64,000 nucleotides of DNA from Nissolia schottii (GCA_003254905.1 QANU01013978.1:559948-623947), one strand, 5' to 3'; positions 47,601 through 59,428 are shown, numbered from the stretch's first letter. A program made the numbers and translations. The notes: generated by a model from the letters alone, not told the origin.

Positions 47601-48780
47601 TGAAAATAAAAATTATAAAAACAGTAAATTTGTGATTAAATATGTCACTCATTAACATACAATATTGAAGTTTTTTTTCACTTTATTTAATAATTAAAAA
47701 AAATTATGAAAAGGAGATTAAAAAATTTCAAACATTACTCTCCCCCTCCCCTAATATGATCCTCATTAAAATCTTTCCACACAAGTGCTGACAAAGTTTC
47801 CTCTCGGAGTCTCAACACACACACACACACACCCCACGCTAATGCATAAACCCCCTCCTTTTCTCTCCCAAAATAAACAAAAGTAGTGTATCAGTGTCTG
47901 AGAGATTTTTTTCTCTTCCCTGCATTCAATTCAATTCTCGTCTCTCCCTTTCACCACTGACGTGTGCTTCGGGAACCTACCTCACCATAACAACAAGCTT
48001 AGCTACCCAACATTTAATCTTAATATTTTAATAATAATAATATTATGATAACAGTACTAACAATATAATATAATAAGGGAGCGGTCCAGTAAATTTGGCC
48101 CCTCCATAGCAGAGACTGGGAAAGGGTAGATACAATACAAGCAATCCCTGAAATTACATATAACTCATAACTGTTGATATCTTTTCTCGATCAATATAAT
48201 TTTAACATTTTACATCTCTTTTCCTTCTTTTTTTTTTTTTTCCTGTAGAGGAAAAAGATGAAAAATTACAATCTCAACTGCGTATAACTCCTAAAATCAT
48301 CCTTAAAATGCTCGCTATGTCGGGTGGATGTGGAGGCTCCATCTTTAACCAATCAATCCTTCGTTTCTAGGATTTGGGTCCAAAGAGGATGAACAGAAAA
48401 ATCAAAGTTCTCTGCAATAATAATTAGAATTGCTTCAACGGAGTCGCTCTCACAAATTATCCGATGAAAGTCTAAATACTTCACATTTAAATATACTCAA
48501 AAAAAAAAATTAAGGGATTGTGTTTTTAAGTTAAGGAATAAAAATTCCTCTCATTCATAGGATCTTTGTCCAATACAAAAGAGCTTATTAATTGAGTTCG
48601 TGATAATAAGATTTAGACAGAACCTCCATCTTTTGTGCAGGAGAAATTGTTTTTTCTAACTCATCCTATAATAAAAAATAAATAATTTTCTCAATAATGA
48701 AGAAAATTGCAAGGATCATCATTGATTAAAATAAAATAAAATGAAGAGGTGGGGCTCTCAAGGCAAAGGAGGAACCAGGT
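44636..48780. other. intergenic DNA upstream of the DVL gene
   Basis: AT-rich, with short microsatellites, for example (CA)n at 47816-47833. Open frames at 44946-45191, 46261-46458 and 47110-47295 have no domain support. The last kilobase becomes richer in pyrimidine tracts, as expected near a promoter. Confidence 0.5.
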
Positions 48781-48815
48781 GATACCCACTGCCACACACA
48801 TGACACAGCCCCTCT

Positions 48816-48823
48816 TATAAATA
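48816..48823 (+). promoter_or_regulatory. TATA box of the DVL gene
   Basis: TATAAATA, preceded by a C-rich patch and followed by CTCC/CTCTCT repeats. Plant start sites usually lie about 30 bases downstream, here near 48846-48850, where CTCATG offers a pyrimidine-purine start. The spacing to the DVL start codon gives a leader of about 235 bases. Confidence 0.75.
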
Positions 48824-48848
48824 CTGACTCCTCCTCCCTCTCTCTCTC

Positions 48849-49048
48849 ATGCCTTATTCACTGATTCACTCTCATCTCACTAAAATTTCACTGCCCACAG
48901 TTTTCCTTTCCCTTTACACCACCTCTCTTTCTCTCTCTTTGCTCTGTTTTCTCTTTGGTTTTTCCATCGTCATCATCATCAGCACTCAACAACATCCACA
49001 CAAAAACAGAACACAAAATAACAGAGCACATAAAACAGAGCATATTTT

Positions 49049-49079
<31 letters not shown>

Positions 49080-49166
49080 CCATGGCTTCTTTTGAGTGTG
49101 CACCACCACAACCACTACCACCCTTTTACTTTGATGAGAAGTGGAAGCTGTCAAAGAAGGAATTAA
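48849..49166 (+). other. upstream ORF overlapping the DVL start codon in another frame
   Basis: The only ATG between the TATA box and the DVL start codon opens a 105-codon frame that runs 85 bases past the DVL start. The peptide is Ser/Leu/Phe-rich because it reads through pyrimidine tracts, so it is unlikely to be a conserved protein. If the transcript starts upstream of 48849 this frame could reduce DVL translation. If it starts at or after 48849, the ATG would be missing or too close to the cap to be used. Confidence 0.4.
49047..49078 (+). repeat. (TTTC)8 microsatellite in the DVL 5' leader
   Basis: Eight perfect TTTC units end four bases before the DVL start codon at 49082. Pyrimidine repeats are common in plant leaders. 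Length changes here alter leader length and the composition beside the start codon, but not the DVL reading frame. Confidence 0.95.
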
Positions 49167-49381
49167 GCTCATCATCAGCATCAAGGAGTAGTATTAGAAG
49201 GTGTTCAAGCACTTCTTCTTTCATCAAGAGCAACTCAACAACAACATCAACAACAACACAGAGGAAGTGTGCATTTGCAAGGAAGTGTGCGAGGCTTGTG
49301 AAGGAGCAGAGGGCTCGTTTCTACATCATGAGGCGATGTGTCACAATGCTCATTTGCTGGCATGACTACACTGATTCATGA
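49082..49381 (+). CDS. DVL/ROTUNDIFOLIA-like small peptide
   Basis: DVL/RTFL genes encode small plant-specific, plasma-membrane-associated peptides. When over-expressed in Arabidopsis they alter cell proliferation and organ shape. The product here has 99 residues. Residues 1-60 are variable, rich in Ser and Thr, with an early [13 protein letters not shown] stretch. Residues 62-99 form the conserved DVL domain: [20 protein letters not shown], then [18 protein letters not shown], with its Cys, Arg and WHDYTDS signature at the C-terminus. The gene is intronless, as usual for the family. The start codon sits in CCATGG, a strong plant context, and is the first ATG in this frame. A TATA box and pyrimidine-rich leader precede it. 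I cannot say which numbered family member it is. Confidence 0.95.
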   Translation: MASFECAPPQPLPPFYFDEKWKLSKKELSSSSASRSSIRRCSSTSSFIKSNSTTTSTTTQRKCAFARKCARLVKEQRARFYIMRRCVTMLICWHDYTDS

Positions 49382-49970
49382 AGAACAAGAAGAAGAAGAA
49401 GAAGAATCAGCATCAAGAAGGAAAAGGGGGTTGGTGGGGGTGAATAAAAAGGGGATCTTGAAAATGCTGAAAAGAAAAAAAGTTCTCTTTTTTCTCTCTA
49501 TTTGATTCACCCCCACTTTCTTGTTCTTCTTCTCCCTTTGCATGAGGTTCTTTTTGGAGACGGGGGACCAAGTTTGAGGGTTTTCTTTTTTCTTTTTTGT
49601 TCCTGGGAATCAGTCAAAAGAGGAAGAGATTATGATACTTGTACATATAAAAATCTTCTCTTTTTTTGTCCTTGGCTAGGATTTTTCAATTTTGGTCTTA
49701 TTTTTTTTTCCTTTAATTTCTTAGGGAGGATTTGAAGATTGAAGCTTCATCAGTGAAGGGTCTTGCTTATGATGTTAGTTTTTAATTTTTTTTTTTTGTG
49801 GCTGTTTTTGAGAATAGATGGAAAGACATTGGAAAATGAAGAAATTGATTGGAACATAGCTTTGAGATACACTTTTCTATTTTGCTTCCTCTTGCATCTT
49901 TGCTTCCGGATTTTCCCTTTTTAAATCTCTAAATTGCATGAAATTTCACATTTTAATTAGAGTTATGAGT
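49382..49970 (+). other. probable 3' untranslated region of the DVL gene
   Basis: The stop is followed by a GAAGAAGAA-type purine run, an AATAAA at 49443-49448, and then T-rich DNA with several possible late signals. The true cleavage site cannot be decided from sequence. The open frame at 49502-49735 lies here and has no domain. Confidence 0.5.
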
Positions 49971-52010
49971 TCAATTTTGTGATTGAGTTGTGTTGTTTGT
50001 TACCCTTTGGGATTGATGTGGGGGAGTTTGAGATCTCAAATCTGAGGAGAGATTCCCATTCATTCACTCAAACAATTGCAGCTGAGGTGAGGTAAGCTAG
50101 GTTCTGTATAGATCTAATAGTACCGTAGGCTGACGCAACATTTTTAGTTTATTTAATATATTTTTTACCCCACCCCCCTCCCCCCGTAATTATTTTAATG
50201 TTCTTACTGTTTATTTATGTTTTCATTTAAATAAAACAAAATACTCCGGTGAGAGTGAGAGAGAGAGATGATAAGACATTTTTGGAACGGCTAAAGAGCC
50301 CAGCAACAACCTTATGCACTAAAATTTCGGTGCCAAATTATAATATTGTGGTGTAATTAAAAAAATTGAAGTCATGATTATTAAGTTTGCAAAAAAGCTG
50401 CTTCTTTTCCTCATGTCACAAACAATTGAACGGTATTTTGACTTTGAACGGAAATATCATTTTTATTATTCTTTGGTGTATATATGTTGGTCGTTTTTTA
50501 TTTTCTTTAACTGCTTTCCGACCTACATACATATACATACATATTAAATTTAAATATGTAAAAAAAATAAATGACCTATATAAGTACAGAAAAAGAGTTT
50601 TTTTTTTTTTCAAGTCATTTTCATCTGAGAGTAATTTTTTTTTACAATACCAATAAGATTAATGGTTAAAATTTTATTGATGCTTTTATTAATCTATTTA
50701 GCTTTTTTTAATTCTCAATGGGACTGCCGGCATTCGATCCGAGTCATATCACCAATAACTCGGTTAATTCTGTCTAACTTTGATTGAGATTCCTAGAAGA
50801 AGAACGGTTTCCCCAATCATAATAGATTTATAGAAATCTAATTTGAATTAATAATTTTTATGTTTATCATATGATTGCACCATGTATAGAAAAGGACAGG
50901 TACAAGCACACCTTAAACAAAATATATGCAAGTGTTTGTGCTCATCTTAAATTAAAGAAGATCATAAACAGCTTAACTTTTAGGTTAGTGATTAATATGA
51001 AGTTAAGTTTGAATTTATTTATATGATAAAATATTGTATATACAAACCATAAAGGTAAGGTAACGTGTTATTCTAGAAGTAGATCGGCGTCACAGCGCCG
51101 GTGGAGGCTGAACTGAAGAAAACGTTTTGGAGTATGGCATTGGCACGACTCTTTATGCCAATTTGTATATTTTATTTATTATTTGTAATGTGAATGACAT
51201 AACTGTCCTGCAACTGAGAGCTTGAGTTGGGTTCTTTGACCACTGCGTGGACCACTTTGACCCCTCTTACTCATCTTATCTTTCTACAAACGGTGCCATT
51301 TTTGGGGTCTTAATTTTTCACCATCCTCATCCTCAACTTGTGTTGTTGCCCTTTTTTGCATTTTGATTATGAAATTGGCGAGGAGAGTGGTGAATGACTT
51401 TGATTTGCCCTGTGGTAATTAATCATTACTATTCATTAGCTACATTAGGTAATCCTTTGGTCAGTTTGGTGTGAATAATCCGCTGATTGATATAGCTCTA
51501 CTAAAAATAAAAAAATAAAAAATTACTAAATCACTTATGGTAAAACTTTGAGAAGTAAATAAATAAATAGCTTCTTATAGTAAAAACAAAAATACAAAAT
51601 AAATAAATATTATAGTAGTTTACATGTAGCTTTGGGAATGGCAGGCTGGCAGCGGCATGGATGCTGAGTTGTGTGGACTTGTGGACAGTGGCATCACAAG
51701 CGAGAGAGCCAAACATGGAGCACTCACACAAGCCCCACTATTGTATCTCGAAGTAAATATTTAAATTCCTACCTCTGAAATTTTATGTTAGATAAATTAA
51801 TTCATACGGTAAAGAAACTTTGTCTTTGTCAACTTTAATCATTAAACACGTTATTCACGCTACTAATAAGCTGTTTAAATTGATTTATACTAAAAATAAA
51901 ATAGGATACATTGGTCACTAAAGATTTATAAGTGGTTCAAATTGATGATAGGTGAAAAGAAACAAATCAATAATTAATTTGTCCTAACTTATTTTTATAA
52001 GAGATTAATT
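49971..52010. other. intergenic DNA, no gene recognised
   Basis: AT-rich sequence with short homopolymer runs (for example C-rich at 50166-50186). No domain-bearing frame and no element termini were recognised. Confidence 0.5.
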
Positions 52011-52014
52011 TAGT

Positions 52015-52800
52015 ATTTGGCATGACTCCTTTTCCTAGAAATCTTTTGAGGACCGGATTGAGGATAATATCATAACGAGTACTCCCTCCTATAATAAGGT
52101 GACTTGGCCTCTTATCTTCGCTACAACTTGTAACTCTTTGTGGCAAGTTAGGAATAAATAGATTTTTGAGGACTGGAGAACTAAGGGGAAGAACCTGTCT
52201 GATAAGGTTTTGGCCTTGGCTAAGGAATATAATCAAAATTGTATGCAGGGTGGACTATGCTCAGAAAGCGATCCCTCATTACCAAGTTTGTCAGGTTAGA
52301 TGAGAACTTCCCCCTGCAGGATAGGGGAAGGTTAAGTGATTAATCAGGGTATTCAGTCTGCTTGTGGTGGGATCATTAGGGACTATAATGGTAGATTCTA
52401 TGGGGTGCCTTTGCTGGCATCTCCTGGGCAGCCCTTTTGGATTTTTAGCGGGTGATTCTTAAATTGGACTCTAAGTGTGTAGTTAACTTTATCCAAGTCC
52501 CCCTGAATTTGAGTCACTCATGCTCCCCTATGATTAAAGCTATCGATGCTATGAATGCAGAGTGGTCTATTCATATTTGTCATGTGTTCAGGAAAGCAAA
52601 TTTTTGTGCTGATGTCATAGCCAAATATGAGCATAGTTTACCTTTAGGCTTCCACACATTTAGAAATGTTCCACATTTTCTTTCCCTTATTTTGTTAGCT
52701 GATGAGGTTGATACCCTTTTTTCCGTGCAATGGGAGTATAATTTTTGTTTTAGTTTGGCCATTTTTTTGCCCTTTTATTTATCAAAAACAAAAGTAAGAG
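52015..52800 (+). mobile_element. LINE (L1-type) RNase H 3' end, decayed
   Basis: The plus strand carries a LINE linker with NSLWQVRNK (about 52130) and then an RNase H part: GAFAGISWAAL (about 52402), a stop, LKLDSKCVVNFI (about 52458), IHICHVFRKANFCADVIAK (about 52570) and LPLGFHTFRNVP. This copy keeps the ADVIAK aspartate that the 15-16 kb copy has lost, but the N-terminal part with the first acidic residue is deleted. It ends in an A-rich stretch after 52780. Same family as the 13-14 and 15-16 kb copies. Confidence 0.8.
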
Positions 52801-53344
52801 ACTAATTTAAATCATTTATTAATAAAGACATTAATATGTCCCATGATTGACAAAGATTGTGTTTTTTGATTTATTTATAGAAGGATTAATTTTGGCCGAC
52901 ACAAAAATTTAAGTGTGTCTAATTTAAGGTATACTCTTATACTGTGCTTGTATTAATTAACATGTCATAGAGGTACAATACAATATTTGTTAAAAAAAAA
53001 TAAAAGTTATATAATTTATATCCATGGTAAAATTACATTGACCTCCGCTAAAATCCATCAAAAATATATTTGTCCTTAGATTTTAAAATTACATTTGCCT
53101 CCTCTCCTTAATTGCGTAAAAAGTCATCACAATAACATCTCTTAGAAATTTTTAAAGCATATAAAATAATTTTCATACCGTTAGTTATTCCCTATATTGT
53201 TATTCTAGTGCCACGCTTCTAATTCCCGTTCTCCAAATCTTTATCACCAGTACTAGGAACCAAAACTATTTGCGCAAGTGCCACTATAAGTGGGGTATTA
53301 ACATATATATGGTTTCAGAGAAAGAAGGATCCAGAAACATGGTT
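52801..53344. other. intergenic DNA, no gene recognised
   Basis: AT-rich sequence without recognisable frames or repeats. Confidence 0.5.
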
Positions 53345-54099
53345 CAAAATGGAAAAATACGAACGTGTGGGGCAAATTTTTGAAATCGCCACTGTGTAAG
53401 GTGATTTCAAAAAATTCGTAAATTAAAAAAAAAAAATCAAACCTAAAATCACCAGGAGCTGTGACGATTTCAGAGAAGGGCGACAGTGACAATGACGTGG
53501 GAGACATGCAATGGAGCGGGCGACAAAGGGAAGCAGTGGGAGAGAACACGTGGCTGGCTTGTTGACCGAGACGCTCTGAAATCTCCATTGACTCCGGCAA
53601 TTTCAGACCTACGCTGCGTCAGTGGAGCAGAGCTCCTTCCCCATGCGCGGACCTTAGCTCTTCCTCCATTTCTCTTCACTCCTTCATCTATACATTAGAA
53701 ATGGTCCCTCACTTCCTCCTCACTCCACTTCTCCGAAAACTCCTCCTCCATTTCTACTTGCTTTCATTTTTTTTTGCCTCCATTATACATTGTTCTCTCT
53801 ATCAACTGCTTCCTTTAACTGTCATTTTCACATACTTCTTCCATTATTACTGGTATAATTTTATTAATTTGATGTACATAATTATTTTTTTGCTTTTCAT
53901 TGTAGTTTTAACTTTTTTTTTTTATAGTTATGTTATTAATTTTTTTCATTTCAAACAAGTTGTAACGATGACACTGTAAATTTTATATATGTAGTTTAGG
54001 GAAAAAAATCATTTATACGATGGTGAGAAGGGGAGATGACATTATGAACCCATTGTTACACATCTCAGAAAATATCCTGTAGAATAATGAGGTTTATAT

Positions 54100-54338
54100 T
54101 TATATTTATATTTATATTATTATTATTATTATTATTATTGTTGTTGTTGTTGTTGTTATTATTATAAAGCATACTTAGTATTATAGGGGCTTTAACATGT
54201 ATATGTATATACCATAACAATATTTATAAGATAAATAAAATGATACATTTTTAAATTTTAAATTTAATGTATTAAGTAATTATTAATATTTAACCCTAAG
54301 TAATAGAGCATTTTTTATCATTATAATTAATATTTTTA

Positions 54339-54373
<35 letters not shown>

Positions 54374-54437
54374 TATATATATAGATATACAGCGGCATAT
54401 ACAGATATATGTAACACACACACACACATATATATTA

Positions 54438-54479
<42 letters not shown>

Positions 54480-54654
54480 GAAGAAGATGAATAGTGTGTC
54501 AACGAAAAGAGAATAAATAATAAAAAAAATTAATAATGATAGAGGAATATTATATATTACTAATATTATATACTACTCATAACTTATAAACACACTATTA
54601 ATAGTTAATATAATAAGCTTTTCAATTTTTAAATTAATAAAAAACTAATTATTA

Positions 54655-54703
<49 letters not shown>

Positions 54704-54767
54704 CATCATAAGTATAAGGTATTCTTTTTTTTTCAAAAGAGTTTAATATGCTTTAATAATAATAATG

Positions 54768-54798
<31 letters not shown>

Positions 54799-54900
54799 CC
54801 GTAATAATAAAACTAACCATTATTAGTAGAAGTATTAGTAATATTAGTATTAGTATTAGAAGTATTAGTAGTAGAAGTAGAATTAGTAGCAGTAGTAAGA
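54100..54900. repeat. dense trinucleotide and (TA)n microsatellite cluster
   Basis: Runs include (TTA)n with (TTG)n at 54114-54170, (TTA)n near 54347-54372 and 54437-54479, (TA)n at 54655-54702, (TAA)n at 54755-54796 and an ATTAGTA-type series to 54895. The cluster is unusually dense for so short a span. Confidence 0.9.
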
Positions 54901-54904
54901 AAAA

Positions 54905-55140
54905 CAACCCTAAACCTAATTCTAAATCTAACCCTAAACCCTAAACCCTAAAGCTAACCCTAAACCTAACCATAACCCCTAAATCAAACCTTAAACCTAA
55001 CCCTTGCCCTAACCTTAACCATAAAACATAACCATACACACTAAACCTAACCCTAATCCTAAACCTACCCCAAAACCCTACTCCTAATCTTAACCCTAAA
55101 ACAAAACCCTTGCCTTGCCCTAACCCTAGCCCAAACCATT
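54905..55140 (+). repeat. degenerate telomere-like (CCCTAAA)n tract
   Basis: About 235 bases consist almost wholly of AACCCTAAA, AACCTAA, ACCCTAAC and close variants of the plant telomere unit CCCTAAA. Only a few perfect units in a row survive (about 54932-54952). It lies inside the inverted-repeat element next to the microsatellite cluster, and its decay suggests an old interstitial tract, not a chromosome end. Confidence 0.85.
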
Positions 55141-55350
55141 AAATAATTTTTTTAAAAAAAGGCTCTGAAATCGCCACAGCTCTGAAATCGCCATACACTG
55201 TGGCGATTTCAGAGCCTACTTTTTTAAAAAAAAAATACTATTTCTTATCTGTAGCAATTTCAGACTTAAAAAAAAATTTTCAGATGTCTAAAATCGCCAT
55301 AGGGGGTGGCAATTTCAGACATGTCATCCACACATTCGTAATTCTTTTCG

Positions 55351-57780
55351 GTGGAGCATACTATGAGATTAGGATTTTATTAGACCCATTAATAAGTAAA
55401 AATTCCACTATAAGTCTTATCCTTTACTAGTACTAACTCAGTAAAAAACGGAAGCATATAATTAGAATCAATGAATCATGCCACAAGCCTTGAGAAATTA
55501 TATATTGCTGACACAAACAAAGAATTGAACACTGTTTTGTTTCTTTTGTTATTTAAAGCTAAAACGGAGTTAATGAACATACCCAAAATTGGGAGCGTGC
55601 TTCTCATTTTCACTATTCACATTATTGCAAATGCATGAGGCCAAAATAAAAAAATAAAATAAAAAAATCAATCAATCAGGAATTTATAACTTTCAGACAA
55701 GAAAAATTAAATAAGATATTTTGATTGTTGAGTCAAGTGACTGAACATTTTCCTTTGATACGATGATGCAAAATAGAAAAATCAAAAGGTATTGATTGTT
55801 AGGCAAACAAAATGTTTAATGAATTAATTTAAGTATTAATTGAAACTTTAATTATGATGGGACTTTCTTCTCGGGGTAGTTGAATAGAATAGACATGAAC
55901 TTCTTTTGTTGGATTCCTTTGTTGTCAAATTAATAAAAATGGATTAAAAGCTACTTCTATTAATGCCAACTTTATAGGTTTTCATGTTTCGTTTTGGGTT
56001 ATGGAATATATAGGTTTTTTCTTCTTGATTTGATTATGCTTTCCCTAATTTACTTTCCCTGTTAGTCTTTTCGGTTTTTTGCTGTCTCTATAGACATAAA
56101 TAACATAATAGTGTAGGTTATTTTGTTTTTTGTGGTCAAAGGGAAGATTCTGCTTTTTCCCCCATAACCTTCTTTTGATACACACTTTGTTAGTAATCAA
56201 AGAAGCATCATTCTCATCATTTTAGATTTAGTTGCAATGTTAATGACAGGGATTTGGTTTTGGCGTGCCAAAAAGGACAATCCAATACAACAAAAAATGT
56301 TACAAAAGTAATTAAAAAGAATAAAATGTTGAAGGTGGCCCAAATGAAAATGCAATAGGTTTATTAAGGGGAAACAAAAGGTGAAAGCATAATCATCCCA
56401 CATCCTAATCCACTTCTAGCTGGATGATTTCTAAGATCTCCACCGATATCTGAATTTGGTTTGGAACATTAAAATATCATTTGACTTCTAATCACTAGTA
56501 TAAGTAATTAGTGGAATCAATCACACATGATGAATAATTCTAAAAAACGTTAAAGTATACAATCTAGCATGGTGTATCTTTTATCCCCACTCCCCCACAT
56601 TTTTGACTCTAAGCTAATTATGGCCTTTGAATACGCATGTTAGGGAATAGAGTGAAACGAGTACAAGTTCCTAGGAGAATTACATTCAAAACTAATTTTT
56701 AGATTTGGAGAGGTTTCATTTTCAGTTTTTATTTTTTGAATTTTTAGATTTTTATGATTTTGTGAAAGAAATATTCATTATTTTTATAAGACACATCCCT
56801 TTTAAAGTAACGTTTTCGATGTTAAACTTGTTATATTATCATCTCTTTTAAAAAAAAAATTGACATATAACAGTTGCATACTCTATGACACTTCACTTGA
56901 CAATACATCGTTGTACTATGGTCATTGGTCAATTTCTCTGTAGCTCAAAATCCTCTATAAACAGTCTTCTCTTATTAATCGACTTTCAAAATTTTAAATA
57001 TGCACCAGGGTTAAGATTCTCTACACTCCATGATACAATTTGAGCGTTCTCCACATATTTGACCAGCATTTTCTAAATTATGGTCAAAAAGCAAATCTAC
57101 TTCTATCATTAACCGTTGCCCCACTTCCATTCATATTTGTCTAATTTGTTGATGGATATCCAGCAACATACGCATTATTAAGGGATTTCAGCACTCCTAA
57201 TAATTAGTTGATAGCTCCAATTCCATAATTAATAAACGGTCACACATCTCTCTCATCCTCCTCTTTTTGAGAATTCTTTTCCATAATTTAATTTCGCCAC
57301 TTACTTTTTGTAGGAGTGTTGAATAGAAAAAATTAGATATACTATATCAACCATCAAAATTTCCTTTTGCTTTTGCTACTTTCTCTAAATTCTTCTGCTC
57401 TCTCCAAAAGCTTAGGATTTTTTTCTCACTTCTTAGTCAACATTTGTCATAGGTTTATTCACTTACTTTACTTGGATTCATTGAAAATCGAAATAATAAT
57501 TGCAGATATCATATAAGTCTATATATAACATTAGAAATGACATAAATATTTTGGAGATGCTTCGAATATTTTTTTTTTCATAAAAACATTTTTTTCAAAG
57601 ATATCTCTACTTATAAAAATAATAATAATTGCATATATATATANTTACCTATTATTAAAAAAATATTTTAAAAAACTGTTATGCTACAAAACATATTTAA
57701 CAAAACTTGGAATTCATAAATACTTTAACTCCATAACAAAGCACAAATAAAGATGAAATATACGAGTTATAAGTTCAATT
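55351..57780. other. intergenic DNA, no gene recognised
   Basis: AT-rich. One ambiguous base (n) at 57644, in an (AT)n run, marks an unresolved position in the assembly. No frames or termini are supported. Confidence 0.5.
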
Positions 57781-57850
57781 CATCCATAATACATACATCA
57801 TTCCAAGTTTACAACAAAACATACTAAAAGAAAGAGAAAATATAAAGTAC

Positions 57851-57993
57851 TATTTCCCTGAACATCAATCTCATGCTTCCATCCAATATCAAGTCTATTT
57901 CTGGTGGCGTTTTTCCTTCTAGAGGTAGCACGACGTCTAGTGCCCGACCTCGTTAACCTTGATCCAATTCCTGACCCAACAGTTTCGGACATC
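57851..57993 (-). pseudogene. hAT transposase N-terminal exon (BED-like), truncated
   Basis: The minus-strand exon runs from a TTTTAG acceptor to a GTACTT donor. It starts MSETVGSGIGSRLTRSGTRR and contains NRLDIGWKHEIDVQGN, the run-up to the Cys-rich zinc finger in plant hAT proteins. The next exon, which should carry the CNYC and histidine part, is not found downstream (below 57850), so the gene is truncated. The basic RRRATSRRK stretch could be a nuclear signal. Confidence 0.5.
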
Positions 57994-58494
57994 CTAAAAT
58001 GCAAAGTAGAAATATATCCATCAATGATCAATCTCATTCATCAAACATATATAATATATATTCAAAATCAAGAATTCAGAAATCAGAAATGTGTTCAAGA
58101 ATGTTCCTATCTAAGCAAACTCCATTGATACTATCAAATAGAAAATAATCAAGCACCATGTCAAATTGTCAACTATCAAGCAATCAAGGACAATGCAGAG
58201 GATTTATTACTAATAGGGGGAAAAAACCTATGGAACACACATAACAAAATTGCTTCAGATCATTGAAACAGAGAACACCAACAAGATTCATCAAACACCA
58301 ACAGAGAATAACAACACCATTGAGAACACAGGGTTTGCAATGAGAACACAGAGACCAACAACACCATTGAGATCATTACAACAGAGAACACCAACACAGA
58401 TCATCCACATAGTAACTCCTCTGCATAATCTCAAAATCACAAAATTGAAATTCCAAACAGTGAATTGTGATAATTTCAAAGAATCAAAAGTTCA

Positions 58495-59000
58495 AACATT
58501 CAAAATTTTACCTTAAAATCAAAGAATCAAAGGATCCGTGGTGACGGGGTGGCGATGGAACAAGAGTGGCGATGGCGCACAAGTGGGCGGTGGCGACGGA
58601 GCACAAGGAAGGAATGGGCACTAGTGAGCGAGTGGAGACGAAGCACAATGGAGAAGTAATGGAGAACGAATGGAAAATTGGCACTGTGAAATGTGAATGG
58701 AGAAGGAGTGGACAACGTTGCAGCTGCTAAACAACGAAGACCTAAATCCTAATCTCAAAGACGTACAAAACGACGTCGTTTTTGCAAGTCAAAACGACAT
58801 CATTTTGCTTGTTTTGTCCTGCCGTGGTAAACTAGTGAAACCTCCACTAACTCGCGATTTTATGCGATTTTAACCGAGTTTACCCGAGTTCAGCCGAGTT
58901 TACCCAAAAACGAGTTTACATGCGAGTTAGCTCGATTTTACTACCTAGGAACGTAAACTAGTACGATTTTACGAGTTAAAACACGATTTTAATAACCTTG
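58495..59000 (-). mobile_element. hAT-like element, 5' terminal region
   Basis: On the minus strand a terminus CAAGGTTATTAAAATCG (from 59000) is followed by a cluster of ACTCG, GTAAACTCG and AAAATCG words, typical hAT subterminal repeats (58990-58840). Next comes a leader-like GC-rich zone (58740-58530) and, further on, the BED-like exon at 57.9 kb. I could not find the other terminus, so the element is truncated or its other end was deleted. Confidence 0.55.
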
Positions 59001-59337
59001 ATGACAACATAAGTTCAATTTCCACAAAATGCATTCCGATACATCGATACAAAGCTCTTCTCAAAGTCCATGCCGTTGCAACTAGCAGATCATTTGGTTT
59101 GGCATCATAAACTTCAGTTTCAAAGAAGAAGAAGAAACATAAAAGAGGTGCAACATGAGGACTTCTCAAGAGGTCACCATCTTAGTACGTATTACTTTCG
59201 CCCTCATATGATCGCACATGTCATTCCTATCGCGATTAATTCATATATGCATTCGCCGCAAGTCCTAGACACAAGTTCAATCACATTCAGTGTGTTCCAA
59301 AAATATTATCATTAAATTCATTGCCCGTGATCGATTT
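59001..59337. other. intergenic DNA, no gene recognised
   Basis: Short open stretches on both strands are present but none resembles a protein. Confidence 0.45.
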
Positions 59338-59428
59338 CACTACAAGAAAATTGCCATATAGCCACAGACGTTTTTAGTGACACACACAACAATCATAAGT
59401 ATAATAAGAGGTGCTCTCAGTAATAACT
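59338..59428 (+). mobile_element. CACTA element terminus
   Basis: CACTACAAGAAAATTGCC is a canonical plant CACTA terminal repeat. It is followed by AGCCACAGACG. The element is broken soon after by a PIF-type element and a solo LTR. Subterminal-like words (ATAGCCGCTAGAAAATA, AATTGCCAGTG) reappear at 61705-61735. The opposite terminus was not found. Confidence 0.6.

Larger units (their letters stand above)
53345..55350. mobile_element. unclassified inverted-repeat element with GAAATCGCC motifs
   Basis: At the left, GGCGATTTCAAAAATTTGCC then CACACGTTCGTA (reverse strand, about 53400-53350) matches GGCAATTTCAGACATGTCAT then CACACATTCGTA at the right (55307-55335). Inside, GAAATCGCC or GGCGATTTC recurs in both orientations (53391, 55168, 55188, 55202). 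The interior holds a GC-rich block with a CTCC-rich trailer (53470-53760), long AT microsatellites and a telomere-like tract. No transposase is visible. Confidence 0.55.

Noticed and set aside
48888-49184. 98-codon open frame antisense to the DVL leader
   Set aside because: It is produced by the TTTC repeat (KKER series) and overlaps the supported DVL gene on the other strand.
53701-53979. 92-codon hydrophobic open frame that might be a membrane protein
   Set aside because: It is Phe/Leu/Ile-rich because it reads T-rich DNA. No conserved motif or support from context.
54905-55140. chromosome end (true telomere)
   Set aside because: Units are degenerate, the tract is short, and ordinary sequence continues on both sides.
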